64,000 nucleotides of DNA from Cohnella ginsengisoli. Its GTDB lineage: Bacteria > Bacillota > Bacilli > Paenibacillales > Paenibacillaceae. This document shows positions 37,325 to 47,757 of the stretch, one piece after another (the stretch's first letter is position 1; each line of letters starts with the position of its first letter). The notes below the pieces were generated by a model, which was not told the origin of the DNA, did no database searches, and saw nothing but the letters and a program-made list of their open reading frames with translations. A program made the position numbers and the translations under genes. The DNA lies in NCBI RefSeq assembly GCF_029525555.1, contig NZ_JAPDHZ010000003.1, positions 992,001 to 1,056,000 of the forward strand. Reading direction: 5' to 3'.

Positions 37325-37769
37325 ATGATGAAAAGAAACACGAAAGTCGCGATCGTCGCGGTCGCCTTGCCTGCAGCCGTAGCCGTCCTGTTGATGTCCC
37401 TCTTCGTGCTGTGGAGGACGAACGACGAACTGTTCCAGCGCTTCCGAAGCTTCTCCGTAACCGTGGTCAATCAGTCCGATTACGACCTGGTCTCGGTCGA
37501 GACGGGCATTCTGGGCGGCGGCGGCTCCGGCCAAGCGGTCAAGAGCAACGCTAAACACACCTTCGCGAAAACGATCAAGGCGGGAGACAAAAAAGGTGAT
37601 CAGTCCCAAGCTGCGCATGAACGGCGAGGGCGGCATCTATCTCAAGTACACGAATTCGCGCGGAGACACGGTTCAACGAACGGTATGCTCGTACACGGAG
37701 AGCGCGTCCGGCTATTCCACGATCACGATTCAGAACGACGGGGTCGAAGTGAAGGAAAATTGCAGCTAG
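37325..37769 (+). CDS. Small membrane-anchored protein, unknown function (frameshifted)
   Basis: Corrected length is 147 residues. One N-terminal helix (VAIVAVALPAAVAVLLMSLF) is followed by an extracytoplasmic beta-rich domain (FSVTVVNQSDYDLVSVETGI, GIYLKYTNSRGDTVQRTV, YSTITIQNDGVEVKENCS). I do not recognise a family. The break is in A6 at 37589-37594; deleting one A gives GDKKVISPKLRMNGEGG. ATG 37325 follows AGGGGGG. It is divergent from the ArsR operon. Confidence 0.78.
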
Positions 37770-37804
37770 GCTTCGGCGGCATCGCCAAGCGCAGCAAAGA
37801 CAAA

Positions 37805-37829
37805 CAAGCAGACGCCGCGCGTCTGCTTG
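37805..37829. terminator. Bidirectional terminator between converging genes
   Basis: CAAGCAGACGC and GCGTCTGCTTG form a perfect 11-bp stem with a 3-nt loop. Minus-strand reading is followed by a T-rich stretch; plus-strand reading by GTCCATTTTC. Confidence 0.8.
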
Positions 37830-37869
37830 CTGTCCATTTTCAAAAATGATCGCAACCGCCCCGCCGATG

Positions 37870-39574
37870 CTATCTCTCCATCGCGCCGGTCGCATACTTC
37901 AGCTCGACATCCTGCCCTTCCATTACGCTTTCTTTAAACGTTGCTTCGTTGAGGGGAATTTGGATGTCGGGAACCGCGCCCCCTACGCCGGATGCATCGG
38001 CGTCGCCCTGGACCGTTTTATCCTGGTTGAGCGACCTTCCATCGGGGAAATGGATGACGTAGCCTTCCGGCATCTTGATCTCGATCGGGCTGCTCACGAG
38101 GCCGAACGACCCGGCCGTGGAGGTAAATCCTACGATTTTGACATTCGGCATCCCTTTTAGAACAAGCGGCATTCCTTCTCCCGAGCTGCCGGTTCTGCTA
38201 TTGATCAAGATCGCTACCTTGCCGTCATAGTAAGGCTTTGAAGGCTTGACCTTGATGACCTCATTCCGGTTCAGTTCAAACTTGCCCGTATATCTGTTGT
38301 AATAGCTGACGTATTCATAGATTTTCTCCTTGTTGACGAAGAAGCCGGCCAGATTGGCGGCAAGCTGATCTTCTCCGCCGGGATTATCCCGCAGATCGAT
38401 GATCAGGCCTTTCGCATTTTTCGCTTTAAACATCCTCAACAGGTCCGCCAGTTTTTTTTCGGGCGAAGCGACATTTGACTTGGGAAGAAAATGCTTGATT
38501 TTCACATAGCCGTAGCCGTTGTCAAGCATTTCGCCTTCAATGGGAGATGCCTCCAGGTCGGCCGGGGTCAGCTTGTTCTTCGTTTTCTTCAACGTCTCGA
38601 ATTGATCGTCATACGCCGTCAGCTTCGTTCGTTCCGTCTCGGACGACCCCCAATTGCGATATTCGACCTGTACTTCCTTGCCGATCGGCGCCCGCACCAT
38701 GAACCGTCCCTGATTGAACCTTTTCCCCTCATCCGTAGCCGTTCCGTTCTCGCTCCAGCTCGTTCGTTCGAAGGCTTCCGCTCCCGTCATTCCGTCCCAT
38801 GAGACGATTTCCGCGCCCAGCTTGATTCCGCTCCTGGCGGCGGGGCTGTTCTCCAGGACCAGACTCACGAGAACTTTGCCGTTATCCAACTGTACGGCGC
38901 TTAGCCCGAAGCCGCCGCCGACTTCCTTTTTTAAACACCGTATTCCCATCGTACACGTTATCGTTCACGATTTTGATATGCCCGTCGTTCAGGGAGAACA
39001 GGTATTCTCTTAACGTTGTATAGTACAAATCGAAGTTTTTGTCGTTCTCAGCCTGTTCGAATAGCGGCTCGTACTTGCTTCGGAGCGCCTCCCAGTCGAT
39101 GCGCTTCCATTCGCCGAACGGATACTCCCGCGACAAGCGCTCGTTCATTTTCACAAAAGCTTCGGCGTAGCTCAATCCGCTAAGATCGCTAACCGGGTTG
39201 TACCGCATGACTCCCGCATACGCCAACGCGAGTATGATGGGGACAACGCCGCATACGCAGATGACGCTCCTTACGATTCGGAATACCTTCCTCTTCGGAG
39301 CGGCCCAAGCCTTAGGCTTATACAGTCTCCTCGCGGTGCATAAAAACACGGCCAACGTCAGCGAATCGACGATCAGCGCCAGCAGGGTCGCGTCCCCGGA
39401 CAGAAGGCTTGCGATCGCCGCAAGCATCCCTGCGCCGGGTAAAAAATCAAACCATCTGTAATGCTTCTTGACAGGCACGGCGTAAAGCGTCAACACGAAT
39501 AAATTGATGACGCACATCGCCAGCTCATAAACCGTCAGCCATTTTACCGAATCGATCGTCCCGATCACGCTCAT
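37870..39574 (-). CDS. Membrane-anchored S41 (C-terminal processing-type) peptidase (frameshifted)
   Basis: Corrected length is 567 residues. The first 120 hold four predicted helices (ELAMCVINLFVLTLYAV, VICVCGVVPIILALAYAGVM). Then come a linker, a PDZ-like region (FGLSAVQLDNGKVLVSLV, ENSPAARSGIKLGAEIVSWDG) and the S41 core with GLIIDLRDNPGG and the Ser-containing NSRTGSSGEG. This is a serine peptidase facing the outside, with an unusual multi-helix anchor. The break is in a T6 run at 38927-38932 (plus strand); removing one base joins NTVFKKEVGGGFG. ATG 39574 follows GGAAGG. It lies 91 bp after the two-component genes on the same strand. Confidence 0.85.
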
Positions 39575-39665
39575 GTTCCAACACCTTCCATTCATTTACT
39601 CCCTAGCCCCCCATGCGATACATACGGAAGAGTAGGAAAGAAATATGAACGGAGCGTGAACCGGT

Positions 39666-41033
39666 TTACGCTTTGACAGGCGGAGCGGCAGGCAGCTCGA
39701 CGATGACCTTCGTGCCCAGTCCGACTTTGCTTTCTATGCGAATGTCGCCGCGATGAAGCTCGACGATTTTTTTGACGATGGACAGACCAAGACCGCTGCC
39801 TTCGCTGTCGCTTCTGGACCGATCCGTCTTGTAAAAACGCTCGAAAACCCGGCCAAGTTGTTCAGGCGCAATGCCGATGCCCGAATCGGATAGGGTCAAG
39901 AGATAGGCGTCCGTGCAAGCGGTTATTTGCACATGGATGCGTCCGCCTTCGGGCGTAAACTTGATGCTGTTGACGAGGAGGTTCATCCATACTTGGTTGA
40001 GTTGATCCTTATCGGCCGTTATTACGGCAGCCTGGGGCAGATCCAGATGCACATCGATGTTTTTCGCCGACCAGAGCGGTTCGCAGCTCACGACGACTTG
40101 CCTGATCTGTTCGTCAAGCCGGAACGTGGCATCGTCCATCGGTTGCCGATTGAAATCGAGCGAGGCGAGCTTGAGCAAATTGTCGCTGAGCCTGGATAAT
40201 CTACCGCTCTCCGTCAGGATGATATCCAGATACTGAATGCGCTCCTCTTCGGGGATGGCGTTCATATCCTTGAGCGCTTTCGCAAATCCGGATATGGATG
40301 TCAACGGTGACTGAATCTCGTGCGACACATTCGAGACGAAGTCCTGACGCATCCGCTCCAATTGTTTGAGCCCGACCGCCATCTCGTTAAAGCGCCGAGC
40401 CAAGGTGCCCAGTTCGTCCTTGCGCTTCACGCCCAGCTTCACGTCGAAGTCGCCCTTCGCCAGTCGTCGGGTGGCGGCGGTTAGCGCCTTGATCGGTTTG
40501 ACCACATAGATGGCGGCGATGAGAATGCAGATGCTTCCCGTAATCAAAACGAACAAGAGGATGGTCAGCATCAAGCGAATGAGCGTCGGTTCGTTTTTGG
40601 AGGAGGGCAGCAAAAATAAAGCTTGCCGCTCGCTTCCGATTTGGAACGGCAGTCCGATAAACGTCGCCTTGTCCTTGCGGGTCGATCGGTAGATCGTCCC
40701 CTCCTTTACTTGACGAACGGCTTCCTGCGAGATCGCAAGCTCGTCCGCGTCGGCGCTGTACTTGAACGATCTCATGACGCCTGCGTCGGCGTACAGTTGA
40801 ACGGAGTAGGAACTTAGCTTCACCATGCTTTGCATGAACGCCCCCATATCGGCCGGGTGCGTCTGCGCATAGACGCGAACGATCTCTTCGCCCGCGGCGA
40901 TCAGATCGTTCTGCCCGATCCGGTCTATTTTTGCCTCGAATAGCGCAAGCGCGGCAAGAATGGAGACTAGCAGACCGATGAGCATGGCCGCCAAAAACGT
41001 GAACACGACGCGGACGTACAAGGACCTCGTCAT
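39666..41033 (-). CDS. Sensor histidine kinase, EnvZ/PhoR type
   Basis: A 455-residue kinase with two membrane segments (VVFTFLAAMLIGLLVSILAA and LIRLMLTILLFVLITGSICI) enclosing a sensor loop of about 120 residues, a HAMP domain, a dimerisation helix with phosphorylated H238 in NVSHEIQSPL, and an ATPase domain with N-box NLLVNSIKFTPEGG, DSGIGIAPEQLG and GSGLGLSIVKK. It overlaps the regulator stop by ATGA. It probably senses an envelope signal; the S41 peptidase gene downstream may be its output or part of its signal chain. Confidence 0.92.
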   Translation of the reverse strand: MTRSLYVRVVFTFLAAMLIGLLVSILAALALFEAKIDRIGQNDLIAAGEEIVRVYAQTHPADMGAFMQSMVKLSSYSVQLYADAGVMRSFKYSADADELAISQEAVRQVKEGTIYRSTRKDKATFIGLPFQIGSERQALFLLPSSKNEPTLIRLMLTILLFVLITGSICILIAAIYVVKPIKALTAATRRLAKGDFDVKLGVKRKDELGTLARRFNEMAVGLKQLERMRQDFVSNVSHEIQSPLTSISGFAKALKDMNAIPEEERIQYLDIILTESGRLSRLSDNLLKLASLDFNRQPMDDATFRLDEQIRQVVVSCEPLWSAKNIDVHLDLPQAAVITADKDQLNQVWMNLLVNSIKFTPEGGRIHVQITACTDAYLLTLSDSGIGIAPEQLGRVFERFYKTDRSRSDSEGSGLGLSIVKKIVELHRGDIRIESKVGLGTKVIVELPAAPPVKA

Positions 41034-41707
41034 CTATTCACCTCGAGCCGGTATCCGAGACTGCGGACCGTCTCGATTCGGAAATGCCCGGCATCTTCGG
41101 CGAAGCGCTCCCTTATCCGTTTGATATGAACATCGACGGTTCGGTCGTCGCCCTCATAATCCATCCCCCAAATTTGAACGATGAGCTGTTCTCTGGTCAG
41201 GATCTGCCCCGGGTGAGAAGCCAGCTTGAATAATAGTTCAAACTCTTTTAACGGCAACAGAAGCGCTTCGCCTTCGCGGACGACTTTATGGGCTCGCCGG
41301 TCCAACACGATTCCGCCTAGTTGAACGATCTGGGAGGCTGCGATTCGATAACGCTTCAACAGCGCCTTTACTCTCATGACAAGCTCAACGGGATCGAACG
41401 GCTTGGTCACATAATCGTCCGTACCGAGCTGGAATCCCTTCACCTTCTGACCGGCTTCTCCGATGGCCGTGACCATGAGCAGCGGCATGTCCGCGTACAG
41501 TCGTCGGATCTCCCTGCACAATTCCCAGCCGTCCATATGCAGCATCATAATATCGATAATCGCCATATCGACGGCCGAGCGCTCCAGGACAGAGAGGGTT
41601 TCGACGCCGTCCTTCGCTTCGAAGACGTCAAATCCTTCGTTACGCAAATACAAGGCGATAAGCTTGCGAATATGCGCGTCATCGTCCGCGACAAGTATGT
41701 TGGCCAT
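41030..41707 (-). CDS. OmpR/PhoB-family response regulator
   Basis: The 225-residue protein has a receiver domain (1-115) with ADDDAHIRK, phospho-acceptor D52 in IIDIMML and the Lys of YVTKPFDPVEL. The C-terminal winged helix (about 130-225) has LPLKEFELLFKLASHPGQIL and TVDVHIKRIRERF. It is first in a minus-strand operon with the kinase and probably the S41 peptidase. The 255 bp upstream contain the end of the SLH phosphoesterase gene's terminator and no recognised operator. Confidence 0.93.
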   Translation of the reverse strand: MANILVADDDAHIRKLIALYLRNEGFDVFEAKDGVETLSVLERSAVDMAIIDIMMLHMDGWELCREIRRLYADMPLLMVTAIGEAGQKVKGFQLGTDDYVTKPFDPVELVMRVKALLKRYRIAASQIVQLGGIVLDRRAHKVVREGEALLLPLKEFELLFKLASHPGQILTREQLIVQIWGMDYEGDDRTVDVHIKRIRERFAEDAGHFRIETVRSLGYRLEVNR

Positions 41708-41877
41708 TTCCCGATTATCCCCTTTAATTCGCTTGGGCTGAATTCCATACCCAAAGGGATTCGACGCCCCCCTTCGAAACTCCTTGAGCCGGCATCCATA
41801 CGAAACGGGCGGGCGTCGACATCAAATGCGCGCCAAATGCGGGAGCGGCCAAAACAGTAGCGATAGGCCAAAAACGC

Positions 41878-41918
41878 AAACGGGACGAAGCAGAAAATTT
41901 CTCTGCTCCGTCCCGTTT
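41878..41918 (-). terminator. Terminator of the SLH phosphoesterase gene
   Basis: AAACGGGACGAAGCAGA and its near-complement ending GTCCCGTTT form a long stem with an AT-rich loop; minus-strand reading continues into GCGTTTTTGG. The arms share AAACGGGAC/GTCCCGTTT with the terminator at 49695-49738. Confidence 0.85.
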
Positions 41919-41962
41919 GACAATGTCAGCTTCGATTCAGCTTTGTGCTTCAACCTGAGCGA

Positions 41963-44900
41963 TTATTGGAACAAGAGCATCGAGATCACTTTGGCGGTCT
42001 CCGCACGGCTGGCCGGGTCAAGCGGCTTGAAGCTGCCCGTTGCATCGCCCTCCATGAGGCCAAGCTTGCGTAATGCTTGAGCCGCGTCGCGCGCCCAATC
42101 CGCGAGATCGGCCTGATCCGAAAAGCTCGCGCCGCCGCCTTCTTGAGGAACGGCAACCTTGCGATATTCCAGGGCCCGTTGGAGCATGACGGCCATTTCC
42201 TGCCGCGAGATGTCCGCGTTCGGGTTGAAGCGGCCGCCGCGGTCGCCCGTCACGATGCCGTTCTCTGCCGCCGCGGCGACAGCCGCGCCGTACCAGGCAT
42301 TTCCTTTCACGTCCGCGAATGCAGCCGCGCCCGATGCCTTCAGCCCAAGCGCTCTGGCGATCATCGCCGTGAATTCCGCCCTCGTCACTTTCTTGTCCGC
42401 GCTTACCTGCCCGTTGCCGGTACCTTGCATCACGCCGATGCCGGACAGCATCTGGACGTACGGATAAGACCAATGGGACGCCGCAAGATCCGAATAATCG
42501 TGCTTCACTTCAATCGCCGCGTACGTCGCGCCCGAGGACAAAGACGCCGCCTGCTTTTGATTAACGATGCTGAAGGCCGCGAGTTCCAGGCTGCCGCTGT
42601 CGGTCACCCGGTACAGATTCGTATAAGGCGTCAGGGACAAGCCGTTCCAATCCAGCTTATACGCGAAGGCCTTGCCGTTCGAAGCCACGGTGAAGGCTAT
42701 GCGGCCGGAGGCTTCCGCGTTCGGTGCCGTCGCGAGCTGCTTCAGTGCGCCGGCATTCGCGAATTCCTCCTTTTTCCACGTCAGGACGAGATCGGACCCG
42801 TCGGCAGGCGCACTCAGCTGCGCGGCCTCGATCCGAATGCCCGGCTGTCCGTCGCCTTGGATGACCAGGGAGCCGACTTTGTTGGCGGCCAGCTTGGACA
42901 ACATGCCGGTTCCGATCTTCAATTGCTGAACCGTGCCGGCCACCTTCACCGTCAGCTCGCCGTTCGACTGGACCGCTTGCAGCTCCTTCTCGGTCAGCTC
43001 GTAGACCGTCTTGCCCGTGTCTCCTGAACCGGTCTGGTTGTTCGGCGTACCCGGTCCTGGCGTACCAGGATCCGTCGTCCCGCTCGTCTTGGCAATAGCG
43101 AACGAATCGACGAGCTCGCCGGTCAGCGTTCTGGCTTCGACCTTCATCGCGTCGTCGGCGACTCGAACATGCGTATAGACAGGCACGTCGTCATCGTACG
43201 AGAAGTTCAGGTAATCGTACTTCTCGCCATCGTAGAACTTCCAGCCGGACGAGCCGCCATCCAGGTACACGGTACCGGTGCCGCTGGCAGCGACCTTGCC
43301 GCCCGCCATCGGATACGTCCGCGCGTACACGTGATCGTGACCGACGAGGACCAGATCGACCTTGCGGCTCTCGAGGATATCGGCAAAATAAATTTTCACG
43401 TCCTCCGCAAGATCCCCGCGGCCGGCTTCCGTGTGGTAGACGGGACGATGGAACATCGCGATGGTCCATTTTTTCTTGTTGCCGTCCAGGTCCTTGCGCA
43501 GCCAATCCGCCTGCAAGGCCATCTGCTCCTTCGTGCCTTCGGAGTTCAGGACGACGAAGTGCGTATCGTCCACATCGTAGGCATAAGCGTACTCCTTGTA
43601 CGCCTCCGGTCCATTGTCCGGCAGGCTCGCGCCCTTGGCATAGACCTCTTTGCCCTCCGCCTTCACGTCGTGGTTGCCGAGCGTCGTCGCCGAAGGAAGG
43701 AACGTCGCGTAGCTTGCCGAAGCTTCCCAGAATCGTTTCCACTCCGCAAACGCCCCGCCGACATCAACCGCGTCGCCGCCATGCATCAGGAATTGAGTAT
43801 CCGGATACTGATCGAGCGCGTTCTGAACGAGGGATTGGTACGTCACCTTGCCGTTGTCGGCTTTGACGTGGGAGTCCGTCACGAACACGAACGACACCGG
43901 CGTGGATGTCTTCGCGTCCGTCGTCGCGTAGTCGTACCAATCGCTCCACGCGCCTTCGCTGCCGACGCGATACTTGTAGGCCGTCGACTCGCTTAAGCCC
44001 CCGATCAGCGCCGTGTTGAACCGGATCTCGCCCTTCGGTCCGTTTTCCAGCTCGCTGAGCACTTGGTTGGCGCTCTCCGCTTCGACGGTCGTGACCTTCG
44101 AGGCGTCAGGCGCCGGCGCGTCCTTCGCCCAATCGGCTGCCTTCACATATTGAATGTAGTTCGCCTGGGCCATCGGGCTCGTGATCCATCCCACGCTCAG
44201 TTGCGACGACAGATCCTCCGTCACGTACGTCTGTACGTATTCCGGCTTCAGATTACCGTACGGCTCGACGACCTCGAAGCTCATCGCCGCGCTGTTCTTG
44301 CTGCCGACGACCGCTTGCGCCTTGTACGTCCCGAGCGCCAGTGTCGTCAGATTCGTCTTCAGCTCGCCCTTCTCGTCCGTCCGGCCCAAGGACAGGTTTA
44401 AAGGAACGATCGACGCGGCGTCCACGTTCGTCTCTTCCACGTACCCGGTCGTGGCGCCGTCGGGCAGCATGACTTCGAACCAGCCGTGGTCCGCTTCCGG
44501 GGTCCCGTAGACACGCGTGCCTTCGGGAAGGGTAGCCACCACGGGCTCGGACGTATCGTCGTCCTCATACACCGACGCTTGCGCGCTTAACTTCACGACG
44601 GCCATCTGCTCGAGCATGCCGCGCAGGTAGACGTCCGCCCCCGCGAACGGCGTGCCGTCATGCGTCGTCACCTTGAAGGTCGACGTCGAATTCAGTCCGA
44701 CGCCCTCAACCGTCATCAAGTAAGGAAAGGCAATCGTATAGCGGATCGGCTGGGCCAAGGAAGAGACCGCAGCGGCATCCGATGCGAGCGTGCCCGCGCT
44801 CATCTTCACGCGCTTGAAGCTCTCGCCGCGGCTCAGCACGGCATCCGGGCTGACGCGGAACTGCACCGTGGCCAGCTCGCCGGCGGATGAGATGTCTTTC

Positions 44901-46078
44901 ACGTCGAATTGAAGCTTACCGCCGGCATCCGACGTCTTGGTCGCCGTCGTGCCGTTCTTGGCAACGATCTGCTCGACCGTCAGCGTGCTTGGGTCATATT
45001 GAAGTTCGACCTTCGAGGACTTGCTCGTCCGGTCTCCGGCGAGGGATACGGTCACTTCGTACAGCTCGTTGCTGACCGCCTCGGCCGGAGCCGACATGAC
45101 GAGGCGCTCGCCGGCATCTTCCGTGAAGGAATAGCTTAGCCGGGCCGGATTGCCGTCCTGATCCTTGGCAGACACGACCACCTCGTGGTATCCGCTCGTG
45201 ATGAGCGCCGCCGGCAGGGTCAGCAGCTTCGTTTCCTCCGAGTAAGCCGACTGGGTCGTCAGATCCTTCCCGTCTACGAGGAGCGAGATCGAGCTCGGGT
45301 CGATGCCGGACATCTTGTCGGTGCCCGCTTGCACGTCCTGAATGCTCACCTCGAACTTATCCAGGTCGCTCGTCAGCAGCGCATTCGGCGCCGGAGAGAC
45401 GGCCTGAATCGCGGGTACTTCCCGATCGAGCCCCTTGTCCTCGTAGATCAGCTGGACGTCGTCGATCCAGACGGAGCCTTTGTTCTTCTTGGACATGTCC
45501 GATTGCTTCAGCTGGAAGTAGAGCTCCAGCGAGCTGCCTTCGATCTTGTCCTGAGGCACGTCGACCTCTATGTACTTCCAGCCCGTCCAGTTCACGCCGA
45601 CGGACGCGTCCGCATAGTATTGGGGCGTGAAGGACGAGCCTTTGCTGTCGCGGAACTTGGTCGTCAACAGATGGCCGTCGTTGCTGCCGTATACCCATAG
45701 GCCGACCTTGAGCGGTTTGCCTTGAATCGCGATGCTGCCGGCACCGGGAGCCAGCTCCAGCTGCGACGGATTGTCGACGACGTCGATCATGTCGTAATCG
45801 ATCTTCAGCGAGTAGTTGCCGTTCCTCACGTGCTCTATATCGTCCTCGATCGACGCGCTGGCCGAGACGACTCGCTTCGGATTCAATTTGACGGCCCCGG
45901 CGTTGCCGGACTCGAAGTTCTCCAGCATCAGCACGCCGTCGGCGTCGGGGACGGTCGGGGCCGCTAGCGCGACATGCTTGGCCGTCGCAGGCACGGCTAA
46001 GGGAACGGCGAATAGCACCGCCATCGATCCGACGATGATTCGGGCAAGGCTCTTTTGACTTTTTCTCAAGTAAGGCAC
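41963..46078 (-). CDS. SLH-anchored multidomain metallophosphoesterase
   Basis: A very large secreted protein, 1371 residues. In order: signal peptide (1-39); a lectin-like beta-sandwich (about 50-210); Ig-like and cohesin-like modules (about 215-440); an SH3b domain (about 495-555; TRVYGTPEADHGWFEV); a purple-acid-phosphatase-type FN3 domain (about 610-715); the calcineurin-like phosphoesterase (about 725-1010) with the metal motifs FVTDSHV, HGGDAVD, LGNHDV, FHRPVYHT and GHDHVYAR; a Pro/Gly/Thr linker; and three SLH domains (about 1195-1371; FADVKGNAWYGAAV, NPNADISRQEMAVML). It should sit on the outer face of the wall and cleave phosphoesters, perhaps for phosphate supply. The substrate is not evident. 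Confidence 0.92.
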   Translation of the reverse strand: MPYLRKSQKSLARIIVGSMAVLFAVPLAVPATAKHVALAAPTVPDADGVLMLENFESGNAGAVKLNPKRVVSASASIEDDIEHVRNGNYSLKIDYDMIDVVDNPSQLELAPGAGSIAIQGKPLKVGLWVYGSNDGHLLTTKFRDSKGSSFTPQYYADASVGVNWTGWKYIEVDVPQDKIEGSSLELYFQLKQSDMSKKNKGSVWIDDVQLIYEDKGLDREVPAIQAVSPAPNALLTSDLDKFEVSIQDVQAGTDKMSGIDPSSISLLVDGKDLTTQSAYSEETKLLTLPAALITSGYHEVVVSAKDQDGNPARLSYSFTEDAGERLVMSAPAEAVSNELYEVTVSLAGDRTSKSSKVELQYDPSTLTVEQIVAKNGTTATKTSDAGGKLQFDVKDISSAGELATVQFRVSPDAVLSRGESFKRVKMSAGTLASDAAAVSSLAQPIRYTIAFPYLMTVEGVGLNSTSTFKVTTHDGTPFAGADVYLRGMLEQMAVVKLSAQASVYEDDDTSEPVVATLPEGTRVYGTPEADHGWFEVMLPDGATTGYVEETNVDAASIVPLNLSLGRTDEKGELKTNLTTLALGTYKAQAVVGSKNSAAMSFEVVEPYGNLKPEYVQTYVTEDLSSQLSVGWITSPMAQANYIQYVKAADWAKDAPAPDASKVTTVEAESANQVLSELENGPKGEIRFNTALIGGLSESTAYKYRVGSEGAWSDWYDYATTDAKTSTPVSFVFVTDSHVKADNGKVTYQSLVQNALDQYPDTQFLMHGGDAVDVGGAFAEWKRFWEASASYATFLPSATTLGNHDVKAEGKEVYAKGASLPDNGPEAYKEYAYAYDVDDTHFVVLNSEGTKEQMALQADWLRKDLDGNKKKWTIAMFHRPVYHTEAGRGDLAEDVKIYFADILESRKVDLVLVGHDHVYARTYPMAGGKVAASGTGTVYLDGGSSGWKFYDGEKYDYLNFSYDDDVPVYTHVRVADDAMKVEARTLTGELVDSFAIAKTSGTTDPGTPGPGTPNNQTGSGDTGKTVYELTEKELQAVQSNGELTVKVAGTVQQLKIGTGMLSKLAANKVGSLVIQGDGQPGIRIEAAQLSAPADGSDLVLTWKKEEFANAGALKQLATAPNAEASGRIAFTVASNGKAFAYKLDWNGLSLTPYTNLYRVTDSGSLELAAFSIVNQKQAASLSSGATYAAIEVKHDYSDLAASHWSYPYVQMLSGIGVMQGTGNGQVSADKKVTRAEFTAMIARALGLKASGAAAFADVKGNAWYGAAVAAAAENGIVTGDRGGRFNPNADISRQEMAVMLQRALEYRKVAVPQEGGGASFSDQADLADWARDAAQALRKLGLMEGDATGSFKPLDPASRAETAKVISMLLFQ

Positions 46079-46314
46079 ATCCTCTCATTCATGCATAGGG
46101 CCAATAAATGAGATTATAGAAGGCCGATGTTAAGTCGGATGCGAGTTAATGTCATCCGGTGGTGAAATCGCCAAAAAATGAAGGGATCCGCTCGGAGCCG
46201 CCAAGCGAGACTTCGCTCTTTTGGTCCAGTGCCGACTTGCATATCCCCGCTCCGTGCGTTACGATTTTTATATCGACAAATATGCAGGTCTATATAAGGA
46301 GGATTCAAGCGTTC

Positions 46315-46900
46315 ATGTGCCCCCCGCACCAAAGAACAAAACGAGCGCATCCGCTTGCAACGCAGAGAACAGATCCTGGACGCCGCAGCGCGCGCCTACT
46401 TCCATACGGGAGGCGGCTTCGATATTCGCGACGTCGCCCGCGAAGCCAAGCTCGGCTACGGCACGGTATACCATTACTACCCGAACCGGCATTTATTAAT
46501 AGAGGACGTGCTGGACAGCGGCTTCGAGCGATGCGAGCAAGCCCTGGCAGAATGGACGGCAAGCTGCGGCGGCAGCGCGGACGACAGGCAGCTGTTGGCT
46601 TATTGCACGGCGCTGCTCCGGCTGTGGCAGTCGGATGCCCGCGCCTATCTCGTCTACAAGATGGCGGCGGAGCATTATGCGGGATTGCCTGAGAAGGATC
46701 GGCAAGCCGCCAAGAGACGATTCATGGATCGGCTGTACGTTCCGCTCCAATCGATCGTCCGGCGCGCAGACGACGGTATCGATTATATGTTTGCCCTGCT
46801 GGTCGGCTGCTGCGGGCTGCGCTACTATGCGGGCACTTCCGAGCTGGACGTCGACCGAATCGCCAAGCTCGCGATGCAAGCCATTACGAAGGAGTCCTGA
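46315..46900 (+). CDS. TetR-family transcriptional regulator (frameshifted)
   Basis: Corrected length is 194 residues. The DNA-binding domain is in the first 60 residues (RREQILDAAARAYFHTGGGF, IRDVAREAKLGYGTVYHYYPN), followed by a helical ligand domain. ATG 46315 follows AAGGAGG. A run of six C at 46320-46325 puts this start out of frame; removing one C gives the usual opening MCPRTKEQNERIRLQRREQIL. Without correction only a TTG at 46355 would be left. It lies 6 bp before the aminopeptidase gene. Confidence 0.87.
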
Positions 46901-46906
46901 TCCGAC

Positions 46907-47653
46907 ATGGTCATTTTAAAAAGCAAGCACGAAATCGAGGCCATCCGCAAGGCATGCCAGGTCGTGGCCGAATGTCACCGCACGATCGCCCCGCTCATCC
47001 AGCCGGGGATCACGACGAACGAGATCGAACGCATCTTCGACGAGATCATCCTGAAGCACGGCGCCAAGCCCTACACGAAGGGCTATAAGGGCTATCAATA
47101 TACGACCTGCGCCTCCGTCAACGACGTGATCGCGCATGGCTTCCCCAGCGACAAGCCGCTTGCGGAGGGCGATATCGTGACGATCGACACGGTCGCGGAG
47201 CTCGACGGCTGGCTCGGCGATTCGGCCTGGACTTATGCGGTCGGGAAGATCTCGCCTACGGCCGAGAAGCTCATGCGCGTCACCAAGGAATGCCTCGACC
47301 TCGGCATCGCGCTGGCGCAGCCCGGCAATCGGCTCGGCGACGTGACGAGCGCCATCCAGCAGCATGCCGAATCGAACGGCTTCGGGGTCGTGCGCGACCT
47401 GCTCGCGCATGGCATAGGCCGGGACCTGCACGAGGAGCCGAACTATATGCATGTCGGCAAGCCCGGCAAAGGCCTCCGTCTCAAGGAGGGCCTGGTATTC
47501 ACGATCGAGCCCATGATCACCGAAGGCACCTACAACATGACCATCGATGCGGACGGCTGGACCGCGCGGACGCTGGACCGCAAGCTCGCCGCTCAATACG
47601 AGCATACGATCGCCGTCACGGCCGAAGGTCCGCAAATTCTGACCGCGCAATAG
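46907..47653 (+). CDS. map: Methionine aminopeptidase, type I
   Basis: The 248-residue enzyme removes the initiator methionine from nascent proteins in the cytoplasm. The five metal ligands are visible: Asp in VTIDTVAE, Asp in LGDSAWT, His in LAHGIGRDLHE, Glu in FTIEPM and Glu in AQYEHTIA. It is probably a second copy, since the housekeeping map of Bacillales lies in the ribosomal protein cluster. Close spacing to the TetR gene suggests an operon, as is common for spare map copies beside regulators. Confidence 0.93.
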   Translation: MVILKSKHEIEAIRKACQVVAECHRTIAPLIQPGITTNEIERIFDEIILKHGAKPYTKGYKGYQYTTCASVNDVIAHGFPSDKPLAEGDIVTIDTVAELDGWLGDSAWTYAVGKISPTAEKLMRVTKECLDLGIALAQPGNRLGDVTSAIQQHAESNGFGVVRDLLAHGIGRDLHEEPNYMHVGKPGKGLRLKEGLVFTIEPMITEGTYNMTIDADGWTARTLDRKLAAQYEHTIAVTAEGPQILTAQ

Positions 47654-47663
47654 AAGTATCAAT

Positions 47664-47704
47664 AAGGTACAGTCTCCCGAGCTTCCAAGGGAGCTGTACC
47701 TTTT
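47664..47704 (+). terminator. Rho-independent terminator after map
   Basis: AAGGTACAG-CTCCC pairs with GGGAG-CTGTACCTT around a 9-nt loop and is followed by TTTT. It begins 11 bp after the map stop. Confidence 0.9.
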
Positions 47705-47757
47705 AGCGTTCAAGACATGCCGTCACCCCTTTCGAGGAGCTGCGGCTATAACCGAAA

